Source of the DNA: Brucella daejeonensis
GTDB taxonomy: Bacteria > Pseudomonadota > Alphaproteobacteria > Rhizobiales > Rhizobiaceae
Reading direction: 5' to 3'
Assembly (NCBI RefSeq): GCF_014199265.1
Contig: NZ_JACIJG010000007.1
Location: forward strand, 124,001 to 188,000
Length of the DNA: 64,000 nt
In this document: positions 29,243-37,347 of the stretch, one piece after another
Layout of the letters: each line of letters begins with the position of its first letter
Numbering within the stretch: position 1 is the stretch's first letter
Notes under the pieces: generated by a model
What the model saw: only the letters and a program-made list of their open reading frames with translations
What the model was told of the DNA's origin: nothing
The model's database searches: none
Translations under genes and position numbers: made by a program

Positions 29243-30829
29243 ATGAAGATTATGGCGGTTCTTGAAAAGTCGATGGATTCGGGCATCCCCGGTGGCAAAG
29301 CGGCGCCAGCGGATGCGACTGTCGAACGCCTGTCTCCCACGCAGTTCACGCGGCTGCCCTGGCGCAACAGGCTTTCCAGCAAGCTGCTTCTTCTCACCGC
29401 GCTTGCCGTTCTCATTGCCGAAGTCCTCATCTTCGTCCCCTCCGTGGCGAATATGCGCGTGCGCTGGCTGAGTTCGCGCCTCGATACTGTCGGGGCCGTC
29501 AGCGAGGTCCTTCTTGCAAGCGGTGACATGGAGGTGCCGCGCAATATCCAGGACAAGGTTCTGCTGGCGACGGGCACGAAAGCAATCGCCATGCGTGAGG
29601 CGGGGGCGTCCCGGCTGCTCGCCATGACGGAGATGCCCGGCCGGATCGATCAGGTCATCGATCTCGACAATATCAGCGAAGCCGCCGCCATCTGGGACGG
29701 TTTCGACACGCTTTTCAACGGCGGCAACCGAACATTACGCATATATGGTTCCGTTTCAGCCTCCGGCACGCCCGGCAGGGTCATCGAGATCGTGACGTCC
29801 GACGCACCGCTTCGCCACGCCTTGCTGGTTTATGCGCGCAATGTGACTTTCATCTCGCTCATCATATCGGTGATCGCAGCGAGCCTCATCTATCTCATTA
29901 TTCACGAGATGCTGCTGAGACCCGTGCGTATCATGCATCGCAACATGATCGATTTCGCGTCGTCGCCGGATAATCCGGCGCTCATCCTCGTTCCGGAGAA
30001 TCGCCGCGACGAATTCGGAATCGCCCAACGGCAGATTTCCCACATCCAGAGCGATCTCCAGCGAACGCTCAAGGAACAGAAACACCTGGCCGATCTCGGC
30101 CTCGCCGTTTCGAAAATCAATCACGACATGCGCAATATCCTCGCTTCCGCGCAGCTGATGTCCGACAGGCTTGCCGATACCGAGGACCCGATGGTGCAGA
30201 GATTTGCGCCGAAACTGATCCGCACGCTCAGCCGCGCGATCAGTTATTCGGAAAGCGTCATGGCCTATGGCCGCTCGCAGGAAGCGCCCCCCCGGCCCCG
30301 CCGTGTCCTGCTGCATACGATCATTGCCGACGTGCAGGAAACGCTCAATCTCAGGCCCGACAGCAGCGTGGAGTTCGAAAACCTCGTGTCGCGGGAATTC
30401 GAGCTAAATGTCGATTCGGAGCAGATTTTCCGCGTGCTGAGCAATCTTTGCCGTAATTCCGTGCAGGCGATGGAGCGCGACCAGACGGGCGACGACGCGA
30501 CCGTCAAACGGCTCACGATTTCGGCGGGCCGAATCGGCGCGACCACAATCATCGGGGTCGAGGATACTGGGCCGGGCCTGCCGCAGAAGGCGCGCGACAA
30601 TCTCTTTACCGCTTTCAAGGGGTCGACACGCAGCGACGGCACCGGGCTTGGCCTTGCCATCGCGCAGGAACTGATCCGGGCCCATGGCGGGACGATAGAG
30701 CTGCGCGAGGACCGCCCCGTGGGGGCGCATTTCGAGATTCGAATCCCCGATTTGCCGGCACAGCGCGACGGAAATAACAATCGGCGCGCAGGGGAAAGTG
30801 TCCAGGATCTAAAGCGCGTTTCAATCTGA
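29243..30829 (+). CDS. Orphan membrane sensor histidine kinase
   Basis: The protein has two transmembrane segments (LLLLTALAVLIAEVLIFV and VTFISLIISVIAASLIYLI) bracketing a periplasmic sensor region of about 150 residues. A HAMP-like linker, an H-box with the phospho-accepting His in INHDMRNILAS, and a HATPase domain with N-box NLCRNSVQAME, GVEDTGPGLP and GTGLGLAIAQELIRAHGG follow. No response regulator is adjacent, so its partner is elsewhere. The start is uncertain: GTG 29228, ATG 29243 and ATG 29252 are all possible and none has a strong ribosome site. The gene ends in a repeated palindrome next to the tRNA. Confidence 0.85.
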   Translation: MKIMAVLEKSMDSGIPGGKAAPADATVERLSPTQFTRLPWRNRLSSKLLLLTALAVLIAEVLIFVPSVANMRVRWLSSRLDTVGAVSEVLLASGDMEVPRNIQDKVLLATGTKAIAMREAGASRLLAMTEMPGRIDQVIDLDNISEAAAIWDGFDTLFNGGNRTLRIYGSVSASGTPGRVIEIVTSDAPLRHALLVYARNVTFISLIISVIAASLIYLIIHEMLLRPVRIMHRNMIDFASSPDNPALILVPENRRDEFGIAQRQISHIQSDLQRTLKEQKHLADLGLAVSKINHDMRNILASAQLMSDRLADTEDPMVQRFAPKLIRTLSRAISYSESVMAYGRSQEAPPRPRRVLLHTIIADVQETLNLRPDSSVEFENLVSREFELNVDSEQIFRVLSNLCRNSVQAMERDQTGDDATVKRLTISAGRIGATTIIGVEDTGPGLPQKARDNLFTAFKGSTRSDGTGLGLAIAQELIRAHGGTIELREDRPVGAHFEIRIPDLPAQRDGNNNRRAGESVQDLKRVSI

Positions 30830-30848
30830 CTGAATCAGATCGGCGCTC
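30818..30848. repeat. Palindromic intergenic repeat, copy 1
   Basis: This unit is built around ATCTGACTGAATCAGAT (30824-30840) and ends GCGCTC. It overlaps the stop of the kinase gene. A second copy at 62399-62429, in the same orientation, differs at only a few positions. I recognise it as a type of palindrome dispersed in Brucellaceae genomes rather than an element end. Confidence 0.6.
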
Positions 30849-31012
30849 CAGGCAATCAGCAGTTGCCGCGCCTTTGCGAGCAGAACCCCGCAAATGTGAG
30901 GATCGACAAGAAATATTCACAGAACTGATTTTTTTTCTAAAAAGACGCTTGCATTTGGCAGTCTGTCCGATTATCAACCGCCCATCGCCGCAGCGAGCGG
31001 CACACAAGGCAA

Positions 31013-31089
31013 GCACCCGTAGCTCAGCTGGATAGAGCACCAGACTACGAATCTGGGGGTCAGAGGTTCGAATCCTTTCGGGTGCGCCA
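31013..31089 (+). tRNA. tRNA-Arg (anticodon ACG)
   Basis: This 77-nt cloverleaf has acceptor stem GCACCCG/CGGGTGC, D-arm AGCTCAGCTGGATAGAGC, anticodon arm CCAGA-CTACGAA-TCTGG with anticodon ACG, T-arm GAGGTTCGAATCC and encoded CCA. The last six bases coincide with the attachment-site direct repeat of the integrated element; the gene is left intact after integration. Confidence 0.97.
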
Positions 31090-32718
31090 TTTCAGAACAG
31101 AACTATGAACGCCGAACGCCGCCGTTTCTACGCTTGAAGCGGCGACCAACGTTCGCAGCAGTTCCGACTTCGATCCCATGATGCGAACCTCGTCGTCGGC
31201 AACCTCGACACGCTGCGCCAGCGCGCGTAGATGGTCGCGGCGGTAGCCGCCATCGTTGAGCCTGATCCGTTCACGGGCTTTGCGGGCAAACCCCTTGAGC
31301 ATATCGGGGGTGACGCCCTGATTGCCTGAACTATCGAGCGCGAGCTGCGTGCGCTCCGCGTCGGCGGCGGCTTGATCCCGCAATGCCTTGAGGCTCACCA
31401 TGCGTTCCTTTGCCATGGCGTCGTCCTTGTCCACCATGCCGGCTTCGATGGCGTCAAAGAGACGGCCGAGCCGCTGGTCGGCTTCCGTGATTCGCCTTTG
31501 AAGCTCGGCAAGATGCTCGCGGCGGCGTTCGGTGCGTTCCTGTCGGCGGTCGATGACGCTGGCAAGGACGGTTTCCAACCGCTTGGGCAGGAGCAGGCGG
31601 TCCCCGATATAATCGGCGACCGTATGGTCCAGCTTGTCCATGGGGATTGTGCGACCCTTGCAGCCGGTCTTGCCCTGCCGGGCCTTGGTCGAGCAGGTAT
31701 AGTAGCGGTATGTCGCGCCCGTGCTGCCTTGGCCGGTGCGAAGGGTCATCGCTCCCCCGCACTTGGCGCAGAAGCAAATGCCGGTCAGGAGCGTCGGGCC
31801 GCTGGAGACACGTGCAGGCGTCACCATGGGATTGCGGGACTTGAGGCGGGCTTGCACCGCGTCGAACGTCTCGCGCTCGATTAGGGGCGGCACCGCCATG
31901 ATGGCGACCTCGCTCTCCGGCTTCTTCTGGCGGTCCTTGTGCGACCGCGTGTTGAACCTGTGCTCGCCGATATAGGTGGTGCGGGTCAGGATGGCGTGGA
32001 TTTGCGCCAGCCCCCACCGGCCGCCGTCGCGGGTAAAGAAACGGCGCTCGTTGAGATAGGTGGCGATGGCCTTGACACCCATCGCGCCGCGCGTGCCGTC
32101 GCCCTCAAGGAACAGGCGATAGATCATCCGCACGGTGTCGGCGTGCAGCGGGTCGATCTCCAGCTTCTTCTTGGTCTTCGATCCCCGCTGTTCGGCCGCA
32201 ACGATGCGATAGCCAATAGGCGGCCGCGCGCCATTCCAGAAGCCTTGCCGGGCGTTCTCGTTCATGGCGCGCAGGACGTGCTTGGCGTTCTCCTTCGACT
32301 GGTATTCGTCGAAAAGGGCCATGATCTGCCGCATCATCTGGTGCATGGGATCGTCGCCCATCTCCTGCGTGATCGACACCAGCTTGACGCCGTTTTTCGC
32401 CAGCTTCCTGACGTAGAACTCCATCTCGAAGTGATCGCGGAAGAAACGAGAGAAGCTATGCACCACGACAATATCGAAAGGCGCAGGCTTGGACGTGCCC
32501 GCCTCGATCATGCGCTGGAACTCGGGGCGCTTGTCGTTGGTGGCGGTTGCGCCCGGTTCAACGTAAGTCTCAACGAGCTGGTAGCCGCGTTGCTCGCAAT
32601 AGGCTTCGCCCTGCCGCTTCTGGTCAGGAATAGAAATGTCATGCTCGGCCTGCCGGGCGGTCGAGACGCGCAGGTAGAGGGCGGCGCGGGCGGTAACGGT
32701 TGGGCTGTGCATGTTCAT
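31060..32718 (-). CDS. Large serine recombinase (site-specific integrase)
   Basis: This would catalyse integration and excision of the element. The resolvase domain opens with [19 protein letters not shown] (nucleophile Ser19), followed by [18 protein letters not shown] and a recombinase domain. A zinc ribbon has Cys315, 317, 320, 342 and 353, and a coiled-coil-like [19 protein letters not shown] segment precedes the C-terminal domain. It is 552 residues. The last eight residues (RTRKDSNL) and the stop are read from the antisense of tRNA-Arg, beyond the att core. In the excised circle the frame should instead continue into APPGEDDNYVYSIAL. Its start overlaps the antitoxin gene by ATGA. Confidence 0.92.
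   Translation of the reverse strand: MNMHSPTVTARAALYLRVSTARQAEHDISIPDQKRQGEAYCEQRGYQLVETYVEPGATATNDKRPEFQRMIEAGTSKPAPFDIVVVHSFSRFFRDHFEMEFYVRKLAKNGVKLVSITQEMGDDPMHQMMRQIMALFDEYQSKENAKHVLRAMNENARQGFWNGARPPIGYRIVAAEQRGSKTKKKLEIDPLHADTVRMIYRLFLEGDGTRGAMGVKAIATYLNERRFFTRDGGRWGLAQIHAILTRTTYIGEHRFNTRSHKDRQKKPESEVAIMAVPPLIERETFDAVQARLKSRNPMVTPARVSSGPTLLTGICFCAKCGGAMTLRTGQGSTGATYRYYTCSTKARQGKTGCKGRTIPMDKLDHTVADYIGDRLLLPKRLETVLASVIDRRQERTERRREHLAELQRRITEADQRLGRLFDAIEAGMVDKDDAMAKERMVSLKALRDQAAADAERTQLALDSSGNQGVTPDMLKGFARKARERIRLNDGGYRRDHLRALAQRVEVADDEVRIMGSKSELLRTLVAASSVETAAFGVHSSVLKWRTRKDSNL
31084..31093. other. Left attachment-site repeat (attL core)
   Basis: GCGCCATTTC at the 3' end of tRNA-Arg is repeated exactly at 62287-62296, with a further GGG conserved three bases before each copy. 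It lies inside the 3' part of the serine recombinase reading frame. Confidence 0.7.
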
Positions 32719-33113
32719 GCTTGGCCTCCCATAGCTTTCTTCACTTTGGGGCGGTCGATAAGGGGCAACGCCAGTTCCACGCGATCATGCACTACCTTGG
32801 GTGCGAGCTTGCGCCCATGCCCCGGCTCAAGCCGCACAAGACCGTAGCTCTCCATGGTTTTCAGGGTGCGTGACAGATTGGAGCCGGCCCGGCCGGTGAT
32901 TTCCGCCAGTTCCTCCAGTGAGGCCGGGGCTTTCTCGGCGATGATGCGCAGCAGTTCGCGGTTACCGGCCGACAGCACCTTGGCAAAGGATTCGGTCGAG
33001 GTGAACCACACCTTCGGATCGCTGGGCGCAGGTTTTTCCTCGCCGCGCGCGATCCGCATGGTGCGGGCCTTCATTTCTTCATAGTCGGCAATCCCGACTT
33101 TCAATGTGGTCAT
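32715..33113 (-). CDS. HTH transcriptional regulator / TumA-type antitoxin (HVO_A0114-like)
   Basis: This 132-residue winged-helix protein has a MarR/ArsR-like recognition region ELLRIIAEKAPASLEELAEITGRAGSNLSRTLKTMESYGLVRLEPG. It has the size and layout of the HVO_A0114-type regulators that accompany TumE toxins. It overlaps the toxin gene upstream and the recombinase gene downstream by ATGA each, so it probably also autoregulates the operon containing the recombinase. The antitoxin role is inferred from gene order. Confidence 0.75.
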   Translation of the reverse strand: MTTLKVGIADYEEMKARTMRIARGEEKPAPSDPKVWFTSTESFAKVLSAGNRELLRIIAEKAPASLEELAEITGRAGSNLSRTLKTMESYGLVRLEPGHGRKLAPKVVHDRVELALPLIDRPKVKKAMGGQA

Positions 33114-33463
33114 AGGGCACCTCGTTCCTTCAACACCGCGTCCACCGCCTGCCAGAAGTCGGCCAGCAGCGTGGCCGCATCCTCGTAGGCGTAAGGCTTC
33201 ACGGTCTGGAGGCGGTGCCGATGGTCCATCGGCTCGCCGCGTCTGCCCCGGCCGACCGGGTGGGCGTTGTCAAAGCCGACCAGCCGTTCGCCCGAAGGCC
33301 CGTGAAGCGTGAGCGAATAATCGAGGCCATGCGGCTTTTCCGGCGAGGCCGGAACGCGGGTGACGATGAACTTCACCCAATGGCCGCCCTCGGGGTCGAC
33401 AAAGAGCATCTGTCCGTCGAGGTCCAGAAGCGTATCGAGGCCCGGATCACGATGCCCGCTCAA
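33110..33463 (-). CDS. TumE-family toxin (DUF6516)
   Basis: This 117-residue protein has the DUF6516 pattern: a short beta-rich N-terminus (QMLFVDPEGGHWVKFIVTRVPASPEKPHGLDYSLTLHGP), then GFDNAHPV, HRHRLQTVKPYAYEDAATLLADFW. Family members are annotated as toxins paired with an HTH antitoxin. The antitoxin-type gene follows with an ATGA overlap. The pair probably stabilises the element after excision. Catalytic residues are not established for this family, so activity is presumed. Confidence 0.72.
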   Translation of the reverse strand: MSGHRDPGLDTLLDLDGQMLFVDPEGGHWVKFIVTRVPASPEKPHGLDYSLTLHGPSGERLVGFDNAHPVGRGRRGEPMDHRHRLQTVKPYAYEDAATLLADFWQAVDAVLKERGAL

Positions 33464-33777
33464 GTCTTTTTCCTATCAGTTTGAGATAGGAAATGCAAGC
33501 CATCATCCGGCTTTCTCGGGTTCAGGAGTTCGTCGAACACATCGCCGAACCAACGCTCGAACACGTCAATCTCAGCCTCGGTGACGGGAATGTTCTCCGG
33601 CCAATCGTCGATAACGCGCATCCTCTGTCCGTCCGGGCCGAGAAGCGGCGCGTCGCTGGCTCGCGTTCGGCCGTCCGGCGTGGGATCGTCGGCATAGTCG
33701 AAAAGATCGTCGGGAAGTGGTTCGGGGATCGACTGTCGCGGTCGCCCTTTGCGGGCACGGCGGCGCTCTGCGCACAT
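33460..33777 (-). CDS. Small acidic protein of the recombinase operon, function unknown
   Basis: The 105-residue frame has a basic start (MCAERRRARKGRPRQS) and a strongly acidic body (DLFDYADDPTPDG; IPVTEAEIDVFERWFGDVFDELL). No domain is recognised. Its stop overlaps the toxin start (33460-33463), so it is the first gene of a four-gene coupled operon ending with the recombinase. A repeated leader sequence lies 50-120 bp upstream. Confidence 0.55.
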   Translation of the reverse strand: MCAERRRARKGRPRQSIPEPLPDDLFDYADDPTPDGRTRASDAPLLGPDGQRMRVIDDWPENIPVTEAEIDVFERWFGDVFDELLNPRKPDDGLHFLSQTDRKKT

Positions 33778-33829
33778 GGAATCCTCCTTGGTTCTGGTGG
33801 ATTCCGGGGCGCTATAGGCCCCGGAATTA

Positions 33830-33898
33830 GGCGAACCATGGAGGGCAGTCGGCGGCCTGTAGCGTGCCGCATTTGCGCCTATGCGCTGGCGGCACCCC
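33830..33898. repeat. 69-bp leader repeat, copy A (with a 40-bp perfect core)
   Basis: Positions 33859-33898 are identical to 58709-58748, and the preceding 12 bases (33830-33841) are also identical to 58680-58691, without gaps. The core contains interrupted inverted arms GTGCCGC and GCGGCAC. Both copies lie just upstream of the first gene of a minus-strand operon, which suggests a shared promoter or operator. Confidence 0.75.
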
Positions 33899-33912
33899 TG
33901 CCGGGATGGGAC

Positions 33913-34134
33913 TCAGTTGGCGGCTCGCCGTGCCTTGGCGAAGCCGCGATCCGTAGCGATGAACCGCTCCAGCATGGGCACGATGAGCTTGATGGGATCG
34001 GTGACGGGCCTGCCGGTTTCACGGGTCAGCACCTCGGCATAGTCGATCAGATCGCGGTGAAGCGGCGCGGGCAGTTCCACCGTCACCTTGACAGGCTTGT
34101 CGTCGGGCAGCGGGCCGAGTTTCAGTTTCGTCAT
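33913..34134 (-). CDS. DUF2274 family protein
   Basis: This 73-residue protein (MTKLKLGPLPDDKPVKVTVE, then LHRDLIDYAEVLTRETGRPV) matches the small DUF2274 proteins that directly follow trbI in Trb-type elements. The start lies 2 bp behind the trbI stop and is preceded by AGGAGGTT at the trbI 3' end. It has an Arc/CopG-like look; its function is unknown. It ends the trb operon. Confidence 0.8.
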   Translation of the reverse strand: MTKLKLGPLPDDKPVKVTVELPAPLHRDLIDYAEVLTRETGRPVTDPIKLIVPMLERFIATDRGFAKARRAAN

Positions 34135-34136
34135 GG

Positions 34137-35264
34137 TCAACCTCCTGCCGGCTCGAACACAAGATCGCGGGTGACGATGATCCTGACCGGGAAGCCGGGC
34201 CGGATGGTGAGCGTCGGCGCAACCTGCAACTGGCGCTGGACGATCTGCTGGCCCGCCTGATTGACGGTATCCTGCGCGCCGTCGCGGATAGCCCGGATAA
34301 GCCGGTCCTCGTCGCTCGTCGCCAGCTCCGTGCCGACTGCGAGCAGCGTGGATAGCCCTGCGGCCTTCATCAGATCCCACCAATGATAATCGACGCCATC
34401 CTCAAGGCCGGCATAGCCGCTGGCATCCGCGCCCGGCAGGCGCTCCAGAACTATGGAACGGCCGCCCGGCAGGATCAGGCGATTCCACACCAAGAGCACC
34501 CTGCGCTGGCCGAAGGTCACGCCGTCATCGTATTGACCGATGATGCGCGTTCCCTGCGGGATCAGGAGCAGCGAGCCGGTTGGGCTGTCATAGACGTTCT
34601 CTGTCACCTGCGCGGTGATCTGGCCGGGCAGATCGGAACGGATGCCGGTGATGAGCGCGGCCGGGATCACGGCCCCGGCCTGAAGGATGTAGGGCGAGGC
34701 CGGCGGCGTGACGCGATCCGGCGCGACGGTCTGCCGATCCACCGGCCCGTTGAGAAACGCCGCGTGGCGATCCTGTGTCGCGGGCTGCCCGCCGAGGCCA
34801 AGCCCGGCAAGGCCGGGCATGGCCGTTCCTGCCGGCGCACCTGTGCGCGGGCCGGACTGGAAGAACACATTGCTCAAGCGCGCGGCTTCTTCCTCGGCGC
34901 GGCGGCGTTCTTCCTCTGGATCGACGGCGGGCGTCGCCATAACGGGCGGCGCGACTGGTTGTCCCCGGTTCTGCGCGTCGAGAATGGGGCGGCCCAAATC
35001 TCCGGGCAGCGCGGGGCCGAGCACCGGCCCGCTATAGTCGCTCGGCAGGCCCGCCAGCCCATCGGCAGTTTGCCGGTTGTTGGTCGAATAGAGTTCTTCG
35101 TCGCCCGGTCCTGCGTCGCGGGTCTGGAGCGCGTAGATCAGTGCGCCGCCGATGCCGAGCAAGGCGACCGCGCCGACGCCTGCCAGCATCTTGCGCGACA
35201 GGCGGGTGACGCGGGGCGATTCAGCGCGCAGGCGCATGGGGGCTGCGATATTGGTATCGCTCAT
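34137..35264 (-). CDS. trbI: Conjugal transfer protein TrbI (VirB10 type)
   Basis: This 375-residue protein spans the envelope and links the inner-membrane ATPases with the outer-membrane pore. There is one transmembrane segment near residue 30-45 (MLAGVGAVALLGIGGALIYAL), a Pro-rich periplasmic linker, and the VirB10 C-terminal domain (YILQAGAVIPAALITGIRSD, LIPQGTRIIGQYDDGVTFGQ). The start ATG at 35264 overlaps the trbG stop by one base (TAATG). An upstream extension of the frame into trbG is spurious. Confidence 0.92.
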   Translation of the reverse strand: MSDTNIAAPMRLRAESPRVTRLSRKMLAGVGAVALLGIGGALIYALQTRDAGPGDEELYSTNNRQTADGLAGLPSDYSGPVLGPALPGDLGRPILDAQNRGQPVAPPVMATPAVDPEEERRRAEEEAARLSNVFFQSGPRTGAPAGTAMPGLAGLGLGGQPATQDRHAAFLNGPVDRQTVAPDRVTPPASPYILQAGAVIPAALITGIRSDLPGQITAQVTENVYDSPTGSLLLIPQGTRIIGQYDDGVTFGQRRVLLVWNRLILPGGRSIVLERLPGADASGYAGLEDGVDYHWWDLMKAAGLSTLLAVGTELATSDEDRLIRAIRDGAQDTVNQAGQQIVQRQLQVAPTLTIRPGFPVRIIVTRDLVFEPAGG

Positions 35265-36250
35265 TAGGACGATCCTCCCGTGGTCGTGCTGGCTGGTTCT
35301 GCTGCGGCCTGCGTCGGGTTGGTGCGGACGATCCTGACGACCTGCTGGCGGTTGCCGCTGCCAAGGCGCAGCTCGGCCGCGCCGAACAGACGGTCCACGA
35401 TCAGGACGTTCTGGTGGATGCGGGAATTGACGATTTGCGGCTCGCCGTTCGCGCCAAGCACGAAGATCGGCGGCATTTCGCCCTGCACGATCCCGGCCGG
35501 GAAGACGACATAGACGCGGCGGCCATCGTCGAAGACGGAGACGGGCCGCCACGGCGGGCTGTCGCCCTGCACCTGCAATCCGTAGCGATAGTTCCGCGCC
35601 GCCTCGGCCGGGATGATCGGCGCGGCCGGAACGGTCTGGCGCTGGCCCGGCGTTGCGGGATAGGCCCATGCCACGGCGGGCATGTAGAGCGATTCCCGCG
35701 CGCGCAGTTCGAGCATGTAGGTGCGCCGGTCGGTGGTGACGACAAGGTTGGTCGAAATGTCCGGCCGCGTCGGCTTCACGAGAATATGGACACGGCGGTT
35801 TGCGCCGCTGCCGCTCTCGGTGTCGCCGATGATCCAGCGGGCGGTGTCGCCCGCCGCAATCGGCCCCGCGCCTGTCAGGCTCTCGCCCGGCTCCAGCGCG
35901 ATCGTCGTGATCTGCCCGACTGCGGCATAGACCTGATAGAGCGCGCCTTCCGACCACGGATAAATCTGGATGGCGTTGTAGTAACCTTCGCGGCGCGGCT
36001 CGACGCGAGCGGCTGCATTGGCGTTCTCGACGCGGCCGGTCGGCGTGCCGGCAGCCGTGCCGCCGCGTGCGACGGTCCATGCCGGGGGCACATGCAACGG
36101 CCGGGGCGTGTTGTCGGCTGCTGCCGCCTGCACGGTCGGCAGCGGCGGCACGCTTGCATCGTAGCTGAATTGCGGCGTCCGGTTGGTGGCGCAGCCCGCC
36201 AAAGTAATTGCAAACGCCGTCGCAAAAATCGCATAGGTTAGCGACTTCAG
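35264..36250 (-). CDS. trbG: Conjugal transfer protein TrbG (VirB9 type), start codon lost to an insertion
   Basis: This outer-membrane-associated VirB9-like component has a lipoprotein-type signal (SLTYAIFATAFAITLAGC) followed by the VirB9 domain (YQVYAAVGQITTIALEPGE, NYRYGLQVQGDSPPWRPVSV, VYVVFPAGIVQGEMPPIF). From the codon at 36250 it would be 328 residues, the family's usual length, but that codon is CTG. The ancestral ATG AAG TCG appears to have been split by an insertion that put a SnoaL-like gene between trbF and trbG. The frame stays open to the ATG at 36661 that overlaps the trbF stop, giving a possible 465-residue extended protein. Confidence 0.8.
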   Translation of the reverse strand: MKSLTYAIFATAFAITLAGCATNRTPQFSYDASVPPLPTVQAAAADNTPRPLHVPPAWTVARGGTAAGTPTGRVENANAAARVEPRREGYYNAIQIYPWSEGALYQVYAAVGQITTIALEPGESLTGAGPIAAGDTARWIIGDTESGSGANRRVHILVKPTRPDISTNLVVTTDRRTYMLELRARESLYMPAVAWAYPATPGQRQTVPAAPIIPAEAARNYRYGLQVQGDSPPWRPVSVFDDGRRVYVVFPAGIVQGEMPPIFVLGANGEPQIVNSRIHQNVLIVDRLFGAAELRLGSGNRQQVVRIVRTNPTQAAAEPASTTTGGSS

Positions 36251-36274
36251 GATCAGTAAGGAGGAATCGACAGA

Positions 36275-36652
36275 ATGGATTCTGTGCCGACGATTGTTGC
36301 CCGGTATATCGACGCCTACAACAGGATGAATGTTCAGGCGATGCTCGACTGCCTGTCGGGCGAGGTTCGGTTTATCAACAGATCGAACGGAGAGACGACG
36401 AACGAAACGCACGGGATCGAGGCATTCCGCGCGCTGGCGGAACAGGGCGTCCAGTTGTTTGCTGAAAGAGAACAGACGATCCTCGACTGTATCGCGATAG
36501 ACGACCGTGCAGCCGTGCGCATCGGCTATCGCGCCAAGGTCAAGACCGACCTGCCCAATGGCTGGAAGGCCGGGCAGGAGATCGAGATGACGGGCACCTC
36601 GTTTTTCATGATCTCCGAGGGAAAGATCAGCGAGGTGATTGATGCAAGCTGA
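36275..36652 (+). CDS. SnoaL/NTF2-fold protein inserted between trbF and trbG
   Basis: This 125-residue protein has a SnoaL-like fold: IVARYIDAYNRMNVQAMLDCLSGEVRFINRS, GIEAFRALAEQGVQLF, and FFMISEGKISEVIDAS. The fold is used by isomerases, hydrolases and small-molecule-binding proteins. A strong AAGGAGG site lies 11 bp before the ATG. It is the only plus-strand gene inside the trb operon and fills almost exactly the extra DNA between trbF and trbG, so it arrived as a compact unit. It is not a known conjugation component; function unknown. Confidence 0.8.
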   Translation: MDSVPTIVARYIDAYNRMNVQAMLDCLSGEVRFINRSNGETTNETHGIEAFRALAEQGVQLFAEREQTILDCIAIDDRAAVRIGYRAKVKTDLPNGWKAGQEIEMTGTSFFMISEGKISEVIDAS

Positions 36653-36657
36653 AGTTT

Positions 36658-37347
36658 TCATTGGCTCATCTCCCGCGACCACGAAATTGCATTGACGTAG
36701 ATGCCAAGAGGATTGGCGCGCAGTCGCTCGGCATCGCGCGGGGTCTGGATCACGATGGTCAGGATGGCGGTCCATCGTTCGGTCGTGGAGAGCTGGCTGT
36801 TCTCGTAGTGCCGCTCCACCCACGACACGCGGAAGGAATCCGGCGATGCCCGGATGACCGATGACACTTCGATGGCGACCTGTTGGCGGCCAACCTTGGT
36901 GAAGGGGTCATTGGCGCGGGCGTAGTCGTTCAATGCCGCCGCGCCGCGATCCGTGGTCCACTCATAGGCGCGAAGCCAGTTCTGGCGGACAATGATCGCG
37001 TCGGCCGGGATCGCGCGGACCTGCTCGATGAATCGGCCGAGATGGAAAGCAATCTGCGGATCGGTCGGCCGATAGTCGGCATTGGCGGGCGCGACGGTCT
37101 GCGCCTGACCGAGATCATCGACTTGCACTACCCACGGCACCACGGTCCCGCGTGCAGACTGCCAGACCAGCGCCGAGGCGAAGCCCGCCGACAGGATCAG
37201 GGAACCAAAGGCCATGAGCCGCCAGTTTCTCGCCTGCACGCGGGCCGAGCCGATACGCTCGTCCCACGCCTGCGCGGCCTTCTGATAGGGCGTCTCGGGT
37301 TCTGGCGATTTGCCGTAATGGGTGGCTGGTCGTTTGAATATGCTCAT
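36658..37347 (-). CDS. trbF: Conjugal transfer protein TrbF (VirB8 type)
   Basis: This 229-residue inner-membrane assembly factor has a cytoplasmic start of about 40 residues, a transmembrane segment (LMAFGSLILSAGFASALVWQ), then the VirB8/NTF2-like periplasmic domain (VQVDDLGQAQTVAPA, WTAILTIVIQTP, NPLGIYVNAISWSREM). Its start overlaps the trbL stop (ATGA). Its own last bases still contain the ATGA that would have started trbG before the insertion. Confidence 0.92.
   Translation of the reverse strand: MSIFKRPATHYGKSPEPETPYQKAAQAWDERIGSARVQARNWRLMAFGSLILSAGFASALVWQSARGTVVPWVVQVDDLGQAQTVAPANADYRPTDPQIAFHLGRFIEQVRAIPADAIIVRQNWLRAYEWTTDRGAAALNDYARANDPFTKVGRQQVAIEVSSVIRASPDSFRVSWVERHYENSQLSTTERWTAILTIVIQTPRDAERLRANPLGIYVNAISWSREMSQ

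Noticed and set aside
35264..36823. trbG read as a 519-residue protein from an ATG inside trbF
   Set aside because: The extra part overlaps trbF in another frame and the antisense of the SnoaL gene; the VirB9 core begins near 36250.
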